In this document: one piece after another, positions 8,471-16,732 of the stretch
Layout: each line of letters begins with the position of its first letter
Numbering within the stretch: the stretch's first letter is position 1
Assembly (NCBI GenBank): GCA_021788495.1
Contig: JAJYKQ010000009.1
Coordinates: 1 to 28,092 of the forward strand
Direction: 5' to 3'
DNA: 28,092 nucleotides
From: a bacterium
Lineage (GTDB): Bacteria > SZUA-79 > Acidulodesulfobacterales > Acidulodesulfobacteraceae
Position numbers and translations under genes: made by a program
Notes under the pieces: model-generated
Told to the model about the DNA's origin: nothing
Database searches by the model: none
What the model saw: only the letters and a program-made list of their open reading frames with translations

Positions 8471-10366
8471 TTAATCTTCTATGTCTATTCCTTCATTGCT
8501 TTCCCCGTCTTTACCGCCTTGCGCCTGATCGGCTTTTTCCTCTTCGGATTCGGACTCGTTGGTTTTGTAATCGGGTTTATGGGCGATAATAATCTCGTCT
8601 ATCTCTTTTCCGCTTAAAGATTCCTTTTCTATTAATTTTAACGAAATATCTTTAAGGATATCTATGTTTTCCGTTAATATTTGTCTTGCCCTTTCATGGT
8701 TCGAAGTAATAATTTCTTTAACTTCCTGGTCTATAGAGACTGCCGTAGATTCGGAATAATCCTTGTGCTGTGCAAATTCCCTGCCAAGAAATATCTGTTC
8801 TTCCTTTTTGCCGAAAGTCATAGGCCCAAGTTTTTCGCTCATTCCCCATTCGCAAATCATCTTTCTCGCGATATCCGTAGCTCTTTCTATATCGTTTGAA
8901 GCTCCGGTACTCATCTGATTAAATATTATCTCTTCGGCCGTTCTGCCGCCTAGTAAAATAGCTATTTCGTTAAGAAGATATTCTTTGTCGTAATTATGTT
9001 TTTCGTCTATAGGCAGCTGCTGCGTAAGACCCATAGCCATGCCTCTCGGAATTATCGTAACCTTGTGGATAGGGTCGGTATCCGGCAGCAGTTTTGCTAC
9101 AAGAGTATGCCCCGCTTCATGGTAAGCCGTAATTTTCTTTTCTTTTTCGGTGATCACCATGCTCCTTCTTTCCGTTCCCATCATAACCTTGTCTTTAGCT
9201 TCTTCAAGGTCAGCCATGCTGACCGAAGTTTCGTTTTTTCTTGCGGCTAAAAGAGCCGCTTCGTTAATCATATTTGCAAGGTCTGCGCCTGAAAACCCCG
9301 GGGTTCCCCTTGCTATAACTTTTAAATTTACGTCCTGACTTACTGGCACGTCTTTAATATGCACTTTTAATATTTCTTCCCTGCCTTTTATATCCGGCTT
9401 TGGAACTACTACCTGCCTGTCGAACCTTCCCGGCCTTAAAAGAGCCGGATCTAAAACATCGGGCCTGTTTGTTGCGGCGATTAAAATAACGCCTTCATTA
9501 GGCTCGAAACCGTCCATTTCGACGAGAAGCTGATTAAGCGTCTGCTCCCTTTCGTCGTGTCCGCCTCCTAAACCAGCGCCTCTGTGTCTTCCGACGGCAT
9601 CTATTTCATCTATAAAAATTATACACGGAGCACTTTTCTTTCCCTGAGCAAAAAGGTCTCTTACCCTCGACGCTCCCACGCCTACGAACATTTCGACAAA
9701 ATCCGAGCCGCTTATGCTGAAGAAAGGAACGCCCGCCTCTCCGGCTATAGCTTTTGCCAGAAGAGTTTTACCGGTTCCTGGAGGGCCTACCAATAGAACG
9801 CCGTGCGGTATCCTGCCGCCTAGTTTAGTAAATTTTTTCGGGTCTTTTAAAAAATCGACTATTTCTTCAAGTTCCTGTTTAGATTCTTCTATTCCGGCTA
9901 CGTCTTGAAATGTAACTTTGTTTGTTCCGTCGTTCAGCAGTTTTGCTTTTGATTTTCCGAAAGACATAGCCTTTCCGGCTCCTCCCTGCATCTGCCTCCA
10001 GAAAAAATACCAGAATGCGAACAGGATTATTATCATAGGCAGCCAGTCTATAAGAAAACTCAGATACCACGGAGAACCGGGTTTAGGTTTTGCATCTATG
10101 GCAACGTTATGCTTTTCTAAAAGAGGCACTAAACCTGGATAAGTCGGCGCGTAAGCCTTAAATTTCTTTCCGTTCTTAAAAACGCCTATTATATCGTGAG
10201 ATTCTAACGTAACGCTCTTAACGTTTCCGGACTTTACGTTTTTTATCAAAGCCGAAAAAATTATTTTTTGAATTTTTGGGGGATGGTGATTAAACATCGT
10301 AAAGATAAAAATCATCAAAAAAATTATAAATATCCACAACAAAAGATTTTTTATTCTCGAATTCAA
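8471..10366 (-). CDS. ftsH: ATP-dependent zinc metalloprotease FtsH
   Basis: FtsH is a membrane-anchored AAA+ protease that extracts and degrades misassembled membrane proteins and regulatory factors. The 631-residue protein has two membrane segments (about 8-26 and 103-124) flanking a small periplasmic domain. The AAA domain has Walker A GPPGTGKT at 194-201, Walker B IIFIDE at 249-254 and arginine-finger region RPGRFD at 311-316. The zinc protease site HEAGH is at 416-420. The tail is acidic and low complexity (glutamate-rich from about 605). The start is TTG at 10,364-10,366, the first in-frame start after AAGGGGG (10,377-10,383). The tilS-ftsH-folP order is conserved in deltaproteobacteria. 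A nest of repeat elements lies between tilS and this gene. Confidence 0.97.
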   Translation of the reverse strand: MNSRIKNLLLWIFIIFLMIFIFTMFNHHPPKIQKIIFSALIKNVKSGNVKSVTLESHDIIGVFKNGKKFKAYAPTYPGLVPLLEKHNVAIDAKPKPGSPWYLSFLIDWLPMIIILFAFWYFFWRQMQGGAGKAMSFGKSKAKLLNDGTNKVTFQDVAGIEESKQELEEIVDFLKDPKKFTKLGGRIPHGVLLVGPPGTGKTLLAKAIAGEAGVPFFSISGSDFVEMFVGVGASRVRDLFAQGKKSAPCIIFIDEIDAVGRHRGAGLGGGHDEREQTLNQLLVEMDGFEPNEGVILIAATNRPDVLDPALLRPGRFDRQVVVPKPDIKGREEILKVHIKDVPVSQDVNLKVIARGTPGFSGADLANMINEAALLAARKNETSVSMADLEEAKDKVMMGTERRSMVITEKEKKITAYHEAGHTLVAKLLPDTDPIHKVTIIPRGMAMGLTQQLPIDEKHNYDKEYLLNEIAILLGGRTAEEIIFNQMSTGASNDIERATDIARKMICEWGMSEKLGPMTFGKKEEQIFLGREFAQHKDYSESTAVSIDQEVKEIITSNHERARQILTENIDILKDISLKLIEKESLSGKEIDEIIIAHKPDYKTNESESEEEKADQAQGGKDGESNEGIDIED

Positions 10367-10470
10367 ATTATATTAACCCCCTTAAGGTTTTTGTCTTAAA
10401 TTTTAATTTTATTAATATAGTCATATATTAAATATGTCATATTTATATATTTTTTTCAATAACTATTTGT

Positions 10471-10504
10471 AGAAAAAGGTGTCAGATTTTATTTTACTTA
10501 TTCT
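10471..10504 (-). repeat. Partial palindromic element (left fragment of nested array)
   Basis: A 34-base fragment identical over its first 27 bases to the adjoining terminus of copy 2: AGAAAAAGGTGTCAGATT followed by TTATTTTAC, then TTATTCT. It is a direct repeat of the next 27 bases starting at 10,505. It looks like one end of an older copy interrupted by insertion of copy 2. Confidence 0.8.
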
Positions 10505-10594
10505 AGAAAAAGGTGTCAGATTTTATTTTACGCATACGAAAAGAAACAATTAACGATAAAAGATGTTGCGTAAAATTAATCTGATACCTTTTTC
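10505..10594 (-). repeat. 91-bp palindromic element, copy 2 (reverse orientation)
   Basis: A full-length copy in the opposite orientation to copies 1 and 3. It opens with AGAAAAAGGTGTCAGATT at 10,505 and closes with AATCTGATACCTTTTTC, where the terminal repeat has a single change (GATACC for GACACC). The core ACAATTAACGATAAAAGAT is the complement of the core in copies 1 and 3. It lies between tilS and ftsH. Confidence 0.88.
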
Positions 10595-10627
10595 AGACAC
10601 CTTTTTCATTTTTCACACCTTTTTCAC
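10595..10627 (-). repeat. Tandem partial termini of the palindromic element at the tilS stop
   Basis: Two further short termini follow copy 2: AGACACCTTTTTCA at 10,595-10,608 and CACACCTTTTTCA at about 10,614-10,626. Read on the minus strand they form TGAAAAAGGTGT units in series. The outermost one begins with the TGA stop codon of tilS, so the coding sequence ends exactly at the element boundary. Confidence 0.7.
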
Positions 10628-12174
10628 TCTATCTGCATAATTCCGACGTTTTTTGTAAATTCGGTTATTTTAATACAATCGCATATCTCGTTTAAAGAAA
10701 CCCATGCTATTTTACCGCCGAACAAAATTATCGGGATTATTCTTCTTACTTTAATAGGAACTTTTTTGTCTATAAAATATTCCTTCAATTTTTTGGCGTC
10801 TTTCATACCTAGCGGAACAAATCTGTCGCCTTCTATGAAATTTCTTATCGTTATAGGAAACCTTATTTTATCGTAATCGAAATAAACCGACTCAGGTTTA
10901 AAATTCAATTCTTTTTTAGTTATTTTATTTATTATTTCGGCACTGTCGGACTCATTAACGCTTTCAATAGAAAAAGTCTTATTTATTTCTTTAATTTTAA
11001 TTTTTAAACTTGTTATTAAAGACGGCGGTATTTTTTCTATTAAATATTCGTATTTATTATAGCGAGAAGCGGCGTTGGATTCTTTATTTTCGATAGATTC
11101 GGCTAAATTAAATTTGACGGATTTAAAACTAAACGAGCCTTCGGATGCAGTATATCCGATAAAAATATTATCGTACTCGTTTCCCACTTCTATAAATTTG
11201 CCTATATAAAAAAAAGCGTTAGGTTTTCCGGATTTTATAAGTTCAATAAATGCTTTAAAATTATTATAGTAAATTATTGGTTTTTTAATGAAAAAACTGT
11301 ATTCATCTTTCGGATTATATTTATATATTTCTAAAATTGAAAGCTTTAATATCCTATATAGTACAGGGTCGTCTAATTTTAATAAATCTTTTTTTTTAAA
11401 ATAAATTTTTCCGTTATTTACAGGTTCGGCTATTTCTTTAAAAATTTTAAACGAGATTTTTTCGATAAAATCATCGTCTTTTTTTAATATTTCAGCCGTA
11501 TTTCTAACCGTATTTAAAAATGAAGGATTAACGGATTTAAAAGACGGCAGAATATTTAATCTGACGAAATTTCTTAAAATTTTCGTATCTTTGTTGGTGA
11601 AATCTTCGGTAAATTTTATCGAATTTTTATCGGCAAATTCTATTATCTCGGATTTTGAATGGTTTATAAGCGGCCTTATTACCTGTCCGTATTTGGCTTG
11701 AAAACCGGATATAGCTCCTGCTCCTGCCCCTGTAATAAGCCTCATAATTACGTTTTCCGCAAAATCGTCTGAATGGTGGGCAACCGCAATTTTTGGGGCA
11801 TTAAAATCGCGCGCCGTTTTTAATAAAAAATTATACCGCAAAATTCTCGCAGTTTCTTCAAGATTTAATTTATTTTCTTTTGCGTATAATTTTACGTCGC
11901 CGCTTCCGAAATAAAAAGGTATGGAAAGATTTTTACATAAATCTTTGACGAATATTACGTCTTGTCCTGAATCCGGCCTTATTTTATGGTCGAATGAAGC
12001 GCAGGCGATGGATATTCCTAAATAATGCCTTAATTCATAAAGCGAAAAAAGCAGAACGGACGAATCCACCCCGCCGCTTACCGCAACCACGACCCTTTCT
12101 CCCCAAGCGAGAAGGTTAAAACTTCTTACGGTTTTAATTAATTTATCGAGGAAAGAAGAGCTGATTTTATCCAA
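10624..12174 (-). CDS. tilS: tRNA(Ile)-lysidine synthase
   Basis: TilS uses ATP to attach lysine to the wobble cytidine of tRNA-Ile(CAU), changing both its codon reading and its charging. The 516-residue protein has the N-type PP-loop SGGVDS at 33-38 within VVVAVSGGVDSSVLL, the downstream HHSDDFAENVIMRL motif of the ATP-pyrophosphatase domain, and a C-terminal domain with FVPLGM and KKLKEYFIDKKVP as in long TilS forms. The start is TTG at 12,172-12,174 with no clear Shine-Dalgarno sequence, 26 bases after a small ORF with a strong site, so coupling is possible. The stop codon TGA is also the first three bases of a repeat terminus. Confidence 0.94.
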   Translation of the reverse strand: MDKISSSFLDKLIKTVRSFNLLAWGERVVVAVSGGVDSSVLLFSLYELRHYLGISIACASFDHKIRPDSGQDVIFVKDLCKNLSIPFYFGSGDVKLYAKENKLNLEETARILRYNFLLKTARDFNAPKIAVAHHSDDFAENVIMRLITGAGAGAISGFQAKYGQVIRPLINHSKSEIIEFADKNSIKFTEDFTNKDTKILRNFVRLNILPSFKSVNPSFLNTVRNTAEILKKDDDFIEKISFKIFKEIAEPVNNGKIYFKKKDLLKLDDPVLYRILKLSILEIYKYNPKDEYSFFIKKPIIYYNNFKAFIELIKSGKPNAFFYIGKFIEVGNEYDNIFIGYTASEGSFSFKSVKFNLAESIENKESNAASRYNKYEYLIEKIPPSLITSLKIKIKEINKTFSIESVNESDSAEIINKITKKELNFKPESVYFDYDKIRFPITIRNFIEGDRFVPLGMKDAKKLKEYFIDKKVPIKVRRIIPIILFGGKIAWVSLNEICDCIKITEFTKNVGIMQIE

Positions 12175-12200
12175 TTTATAAAATTACTAAAAGTTATCCG

Positions 12201-12359
12201 TCAAACGTGAATATTTATATTGCCGTTTGACTCCTGAACAGTAACCGAGGGCGGAGCATTAGGCAGTTTTATTTTTATTGGCGGAGCGTTCTGAATAATC
12301 TGCTGATAATTAGTATCTATTGTACTGGCAGGCGTAGAAGTAATGCCGGTAACCGCCAT
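12201..12359 (-). CDS. Small ORF, 52 residues, unknown function
   Basis: An ORF too short for most gene callers. It starts with ATG at 12,357-12,359, preceded by GAAGGAGA about eight bases upstream, one of the best ribosome binding sites in the window, and ends at TGA (12,201-12,203). The product begins MAVTGITSTPASTIDTNYQQ, contains two NAPP motifs (residues 24-27 and 34-37) and ends NINIHV. It has no cysteine and no hydrophobic anchor, and is polar with Pro/Thr/Asn richness, which suggests an extended or beta-forming peptide. A TATAAT box on the minus strand at 12,395-12,400 could drive it. It lies between osmC and tilS. I do not recognise the family. Confidence 0.6.
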   Translation of the reverse strand: MAVTGITSTPASTIDTNYQQIIQNAPPIKIKLPNAPPSVTVQESNGNINIHV

Positions 12360-12394
12360 AACAAAATCTCCTTCGCTTTATTTAATGATTTAAT

Positions 12395-12400
12395 ATTATA
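12395..12400 (-). promoter_or_regulatory. Candidate -10 box upstream of the 52-residue ORF
   Basis: The hexamer TATAAT is perfect on the minus strand, about 36 bases upstream of the ORF start, which would give a leader of roughly 29 bases. No convincing -35 hexamer is found at 16-18 bases upstream in this very AT-rich spacer, so support is weak. Confidence 0.35.
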
Positions 12401-12475
12401 CAATAAGTTTAAACATTAAAATGTATCTGTATAAATTTTATAAATTATTTCAAAAAATTTCAACCAAATTTTTAA

Positions 12476-12937
12476 TTATGCTTTTTCAGAATTATCGAAC
12501 GAAATTTCAAAATAGGTTCTTTTTTCTATCATAGTGTGTACGGGGCATCTTTGTGAAACCCTCTGAAGCTCTTCTATCTGGTCGTCGTCTAAATTTCCTA
12601 TAAATTTTATCTTTTTTTCAATTTTATGAACATAACCCCTTTCATCGTCTATTTCAACCCCCGATTCTTTTAGTTCTTCTACTCTGACCCTTTTGTGCGT
12701 AAGATTTATCTCTACGCCCTGCAGGTCGTACTTCATTCTTTTTGCAAACATCATAAGTACGGAAATAGTACACGAACCTTCCCCTCCAAGCACAAGCTCT
12801 ATTGGATTAATCGCAAGTTCGTCGCCGCCCGAAGCCTCCGGCTCGTCCGTGATTATCGTATGTTTTTCCGTAATTATCTGATTTTGCAAATTATTTAAAT
12901 GCTTAACTTTGACGTTGACTAATTCTGCTTCGTTCAA
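12476..12937 (-). CDS. OsmC/Ohr-family thiol peroxidase-like protein
   Basis: A 153-residue OsmC-fold protein. Members reduce organic hydroperoxides through a cysteine pair, and some are reduced by lipoylated proteins with dihydrolipoamide dehydrogenase. Both redox cysteines are present: C56 in GGEGSCTISVL and C131 in QRCPVHTMIEKR. The pattern fits the OsmC/YhfA-like branch rather than classic Ohr. The start is TTG at 12,935-12,937 with AAGGAG about nine bases upstream. It follows the second radical SAM gene by 22 bases, so it is probably the last large gene of the lipoate operon. Its presence there suggests thiol or sulfur chemistry linked to lipoyl groups, but this is inference. Confidence 0.85.
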   Translation of the reverse strand: MNEAELVNVKVKHLNNLQNQIITEKHTIITDEPEASGGDELAINPIELVLGGEGSCTISVLMMFAKRMKYDLQGVEINLTHKRVRVEELKESGVEIDDERGYVHKIEKKIKFIGNLDDDQIEELQRVSQRCPVHTMIEKRTYFEISFDNSEKA

Positions 12938-12959
12938 TTCTTTTTCTCCTTATTCGCCT

Positions 12960-14078
12960 TTAGTATTCCAGCAATTCCTTTCTTACCCTGTTTACGTCGA
13001 CGGCGTTAAGCTCAAAAGGAAAACTTCTTATATTTTTTGGAGAAGAGTCGCCGAAAGGCCTGTTGCAGGCGGAAATTTCGGTTCTGCCTGGACAGCCGGT
13101 AGTCTGGAAAGCTGCGCCTCTTTCTACTATTTCCGCTATGTTTTTAAACGGTATTCCGAAATCTATTATTTTTCCGCTTTCGTCAAATTTCATATCGTCT
13201 GCTCTTCCCAAATCGTAGTCGATTATATGTCTTGCGACCTGAATTCTTCTATACTGGCCTGCGGGACATTGAGGGTGGTTTTCTAATTTAGAACCCTTTT
13301 CTTGATAAAAAGAAAAAAGATGCGACCTTGCGCCTTTATCTCTTACCGACTGTATTCTTTCCGCCATTTCTTTCTCCGTTTCTCCAAGTCCTACGACAAG
13401 GTGGCATCCGACTTTATTTTTGCCGAAAACGGAAACCGAATATTTCAGTATATCGTTATATTTCTCCCATCTGTGAGGACCTCCGACGCCTCTGCCCCTG
13501 TACTCGTCGAACAACTCCGGCGTCGCGGCATCTAACGCCACGGTAACCATATCCGCTCCGTATTCTTTAAATCTGTCTATATCTCCGTGTTTTAATATAG
13601 TCGGAGTCATAAGTATAGAAACGGGACAGTGAAGTTCGCTTGAAAATCTTTTTAAAATAGTAAAAGTGTCGTCTTTTGCCTTTTCGTGCGTTATCATGGA
13701 AATACAAATTCTATCCACTATTTTTTTCTTTTTTAAAGTCGATTCTATTATGTAGTCGGTTTTAAACGCCGGCCAATCTACCCTTATAAAACTCTTATCG
13801 TTATATCCTCCTTCTCTCGATTTTTGAAGTCCGCAGTAAGCGCAATTTGCCCTGCAGCCTTCTTCGTAAGTCAAAAGAACGTTTATGCAATGGAGGCAGG
13901 CATTGCGGTAAAAAATACCCGGTACGAAATCCATAGTCATAGCCGCCGCCAAACTCACCTTTAAATATTCAGGAGAACTTCCTATAATGTCGGTATTTTC
14001 TTTATTTTCACTACATCCGCAGTTAAAATCCAAATTTTTTGCCGTTTCTTCCGTCTTATAACTTGTTATTCCGTTCAT
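12960..14078 (-). CDS. Radical SAM protein, LipS1/LipS2-type lipoyl synthase partner
   Basis: A 372-residue radical SAM enzyme. The cluster-binding motif is C75-x3-C79-x2-C82 (GCRANCAYCGLQ), as in biotin/lipoyl synthase-like proteins. Additional cysteines that could bind an auxiliary cluster are C20, C22, C61 and C64, plus a C-terminal pair in TTGCPGRTEISACNRPFG. It is not classical LipA, which has a CX4CX5C auxiliary motif and an RSSY end. Two radical SAM proteins flank a lipoate ligase next to lipoyl-carrier genes, matching the LipS1/LipS2 system in which both proteins together insert two sulfurs into octanoyl groups. I cannot tell which of the two it is. ATG with GGAGG about nine bases upstream; 41 bases after the ligase gene. 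Confidence 0.8.
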   Translation of the reverse strand: MNGITSYKTEETAKNLDFNCGCSENKENTDIIGSSPEYLKVSLAAAMTMDFVPGIFYRNACLHCINVLLTYEEGCRANCAYCGLQKSREGGYNDKSFIRVDWPAFKTDYIIESTLKKKKIVDRICISMITHEKAKDDTFTILKRFSSELHCPVSILMTPTILKHGDIDRFKEYGADMVTVALDAATPELFDEYRGRGVGGPHRWEKYNDILKYSVSVFGKNKVGCHLVVGLGETEKEMAERIQSVRDKGARSHLFSFYQEKGSKLENHPQCPAGQYRRIQVARHIIDYDLGRADDMKFDESGKIIDFGIPFKNIAEIVERGAAFQTTGCPGRTEISACNRPFGDSSPKNIRSFPFELNAVDVNRVRKELLEY

Positions 14079-14119
14079 ATTTTTACGTCCTCCGTTTTCT
14101 TTTTTATTGCAATAACGAA

Positions 14120-15685
14120 TTATTTTATTGCATTATCCGCAGTTATCTGCCGCCCGTTAAAAATTTTAAATAAAACGCGCGCGCCGAGCGTAGTTTCTCC
14201 ATTAAACTTGCCTTCGTAAGCATCTCTTTCTTTTTTATACTTATAGCATAACGGAGAAGAAATATCTATCAACAGAGCTTTTATACCGCTGTTTTTAAAC
14301 GCTTCGTTTCTTTTTATATAAAATTCTTTGCAGCAGAAACCGATATAAGATTTAATACCTTTTATTTTCAACTCTTTTAAAGTTTCTAGCAAATTTTCGT
14401 AACTTATAACGGTTCTCGGAGTAATTCCATATTTTTCCGCAAATTTATAAGCAATGCCGGTTTCGCATTCGCCGCAGGCGATACATTTATCCTTGTTTCG
14501 AAACTCGCAGTCCGGTTTTTTTGCGCAGTATGGGAGCAAAATATATTCCGCCGAAGAAATATCTTCCGCATTCATTCCGTTTACGAACGTAAATCTAGAT
14601 AAATCTTCTTCTTTTAGTCCGGCGTTTTTAAGAAATTGAACTTTATTTATTATTTGAATAATTATATTAAAAAAATCTTCCTTATATATATTGTGAAATT
14701 CAGGCTTAAATTTTTCAAAATAATCGTCTATTTTAAATATTGCTTCATTCAGCGGAACGTCTTTAAGACAGCTTTCTAAGTCGTTAACCGTCCTTGCGGG
14801 CGAAACGAAAAAATCTCCGGTAAAATATATATATTTTAATAAATTTCTTTTTTCGTCCACCTTTGCGAAGGTTTTAAAAATTCCTCCTCCGCATTTATAT
14901 ATTTCGGAAATTATTTTTGTTTCCGCGGGGTCGAAATCTTTTGAATAAATCCATTCTTCCGAAGAATAAAAAGACCGGTTTTCATTTAAAAAATCTTCTT
15001 CTTTCTTAGAAATTGCAGATTCATAAAAATCTAAATTTAAATGTTCCTTGAAGCCTTCTAAAACGACAGATTTTATAGAATCTAAATCCGGTATATATCC
15101 TAAAAGATTTTTAACGGAAGCAACTCTTGACAATATAGAATCAAAATTTTTAGCCGTCAGTTTTTCTATGGGTATTTTTAAGGACTTTACCATATTTTCC
15201 GGATTAAAATCCAAGAGAAGCGTTCCCTGAAAAAAATAAACCGAAGACTCGTAAGTTCCGCCCGTTCCGGATATTTTGCGCCCTTCGACTTCTATATCGT
15301 TTCTCGGTCTGAATTCCGCATTTATCCCAAGCTTTTTCATTCCTTTAGAAAAAGCCGTACATATATTTTCGGTTAAATCATCCAGATTTTTAATTTTAAT
15401 GCTTTTAGCCGAAAAAACAAGTTCCCAGCCAAGCTGGGCTTCGTCGAAATATATAGCTCCGCCTCCGGTAATCCTTCTGCCGACTGCTATGTTTTTTTCT
15501 TTGCAGTAATCTAATCTTATTTCGCTGAATACGGATTGATGATAACCGGTCAAAACGCAGGGTTCGAATCTTAAAAAACGGAAAGTGTCTTCTATTAACC
15601 CTTCTTTTCTTAATTCTATCAGGGCTTTATCCATGCATATATTGTAAGAAAAATCTTTTAAGCCCGTGTCTATAACTCTAAACAT
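14120..15685 (-). CDS. Lipoate:protein ligase (sLpl(AB)-like) fused to a DUF116-like cysteine-rich domain
   Basis: A 521-residue three-part protein. Residues about 1-240 are a BPL/LplA catalytic domain with RRITGGGAIYFD at 70-81 (lipoyl-AMP binding), LGWELVFS, and the catalytic lysine region GRKISGTGG with K137. Residues about 245-350 resemble the LplA C-terminal/LplB accessory domain (GGGIFKTFAKVDEKRN, then YFTGDFF). Residues about 380-510 form an extra domain with C387, C393, C401, C404, C407, the adjacent pair C451-C452 and C480, in the arrangement I associate with DUF116. The ligase would attach octanoate or lipoate to the two GcvH-like proteins upstream. The extra cysteines could hold an iron-sulfur cluster or metal. 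ATG start, no clear ribosome binding site. Confidence 0.85.
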   Translation of the reverse strand: MFRVIDTGLKDFSYNICMDKALIELRKEGLIEDTFRFLRFEPCVLTGYHQSVFSEIRLDYCKEKNIAVGRRITGGGAIYFDEAQLGWELVFSAKSIKIKNLDDLTENICTAFSKGMKKLGINAEFRPRNDIEVEGRKISGTGGTYESSVYFFQGTLLLDFNPENMVKSLKIPIEKLTAKNFDSILSRVASVKNLLGYIPDLDSIKSVVLEGFKEHLNLDFYESAISKKEEDFLNENRSFYSSEEWIYSKDFDPAETKIISEIYKCGGGIFKTFAKVDEKRNLLKYIYFTGDFFVSPARTVNDLESCLKDVPLNEAIFKIDDYFEKFKPEFHNIYKEDFFNIIIQIINKVQFLKNAGLKEEDLSRFTFVNGMNAEDISSAEYILLPYCAKKPDCEFRNKDKCIACGECETGIAYKFAEKYGITPRTVISYENLLETLKELKIKGIKSYIGFCCKEFYIKRNEAFKNSGIKALLIDISSPLCYKYKKERDAYEGKFNGETTLGARVLFKIFNGRQITADNAIK

Positions 15686-15710
15686 ATGCGGTAAATGATT
15701 TAATATACCT

Positions 15711-15734
15711 TGAAAAAGGCGTCAAGATTTAATT
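15711..15734 (-). repeat. Possible degenerate terminus of the palindromic element
   Basis: TGAAAAAGGCGTCAAGATTT resembles the element terminus TGAAAAAGGTGTCAGATTT with one substitution and one inserted base. It overlaps the stop codon of the upstream radical SAM gene (TAA at 15,729-15,731). The match may be a decayed solo end or chance. Confidence 0.3.
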
Positions 15735-16730
15735 TCCGGTTTCTATTACCGGCAAAGCCGATTCCGAAAAAATTAAAGAACAGCAGACCTCGGAAAACTT
15801 AGGTTTTAAACCTAATTTTACGCTGAAAGGAATTATTCCTTCCGACGGATAAGCTATGCCGTTTAAACCGGCTTTTACGGCAAGTTCTTCTATTTTAAAC
15901 TTGCTCAATCCATACGGTCTTTCACAGCCTAAAAGAACCGGAGTTTTAATAAATTTTTTGCGCGCATATAAAAAAACTTCCCCTATCTCTTCTGCGGCAG
16001 GCGGAACCATGTTTTCCATTTTCGTATTATGCATAGGCATAAAACCGACTAATACAAGCGACGATATATCGTAATTAGATATAATATCTATTGCGTTATA
16101 TTCTCCGGCTATTACGCCATGTTTAAGCCCTATTACTACGTGCGGCGAACAGGGAATTTTCCTGTCGGATAAATATTTTAAAGAATTTTCGTAGTCTTTA
16201 ACTTCGGCATTAAGATGATAAATTTTACGTATCGTATCTTCTTCGCCGATAATATCGAGCATGGCGGAATCCACTCCGGCTTCCAAAAGGCCGTCGGCTA
16301 TCTCTTCGGTGATAAGTCCGCAATGCACTATTACTTTGAGATTTAACTCGGATTTTATCTTTTTAACGGTTTTTATATAAGGAAGAATATCTACTATACC
16401 CCTGCTGTTAGAACCGCCGCTCAGGAGAAAACCCAAGCCTCCGGACTCATAAATAGCGTTAGCTCTTTCAAACAGTTCGTCCGGAGTTAAAGCCGGAGCC
16501 ATCGATTTTAAAATTTCCGCATTGCAGTGTTCGCATTTTAAAGAGCATGAACCGCCCGTAATCGAAAAAGGAGGAAAGGAGTCCGATTTGGTATTTTTAA
16601 AATCTTCCGTTTCGTAAGATTTTATACTTGGAGCATAAAAATTTATTTCCGAATCGAAATAGCTTTTTCTTATTTCAAAACCTTCTGCGTATTCTTCGTC
16701 GATATTTTCGTTATATTCATAAAAACTCAT
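15729..16730 (-). CDS. Radical SAM protein, LipS1/LipS2-type lipoyl synthase partner
   Basis: A 333-residue radical SAM protein with the SAM-cluster motif C62-x3-C66-x2-C69 (GGSCSLKCEHC). LSGGSNSRG near 103-111 resembles the SAM-binding glycine motif, and a vicinal cysteine pair C316-C317 lies near the C-terminus, with C137, C194 and C269 between. It starts two bases after the stop of the second GcvH-like gene, so translation is probably coupled. With the second radical SAM gene and the ligase it forms the three-enzyme LipS1/LipS2/sLpl pathway that octanoylates or lipoylates a carrier and inserts sulfur in place. Sequence alone does not show its substrate; the assignment rests on motif plus context. 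Confidence 0.8.
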   Translation of the reverse strand: MSFYEYNENIDEEYAEGFEIRKSYFDSEINFYAPSIKSYETEDFKNTKSDSFPPFSITGGSCSLKCEHCNAEILKSMAPALTPDELFERANAIYESGGLGFLLSGGSNSRGIVDILPYIKTVKKIKSELNLKVIVHCGLITEEIADGLLEAGVDSAMLDIIGEEDTIRKIYHLNAEVKDYENSLKYLSDRKIPCSPHVVIGLKHGVIAGEYNAIDIISNYDISSLVLVGFMPMHNTKMENMVPPAAEEIGEVFLYARKKFIKTPVLLGCERPYGLSKFKIEELAVKAGLNGIAYPSEGIIPFSVKLGLKPKFSEVCCSLIFSESALPVIETGN

Positions 16731-16732
16731 AC

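Noticed and set aside
10367..10470. Promoter for ftsH in the AT-rich leader (TTGAAA with CATATT)
   Set aside because: The -10 match is poor and several equally weak alternatives overlap it, so no specific site can be supported.
12960..14078. Classical lipoyl synthase LipA
   Set aside because: It has one CX3CX2C motif but not the LipA auxiliary CX4CX5C motif or C-terminal RSSY signature; the second radical SAM protein and ligase point to LipS1/LipS2.
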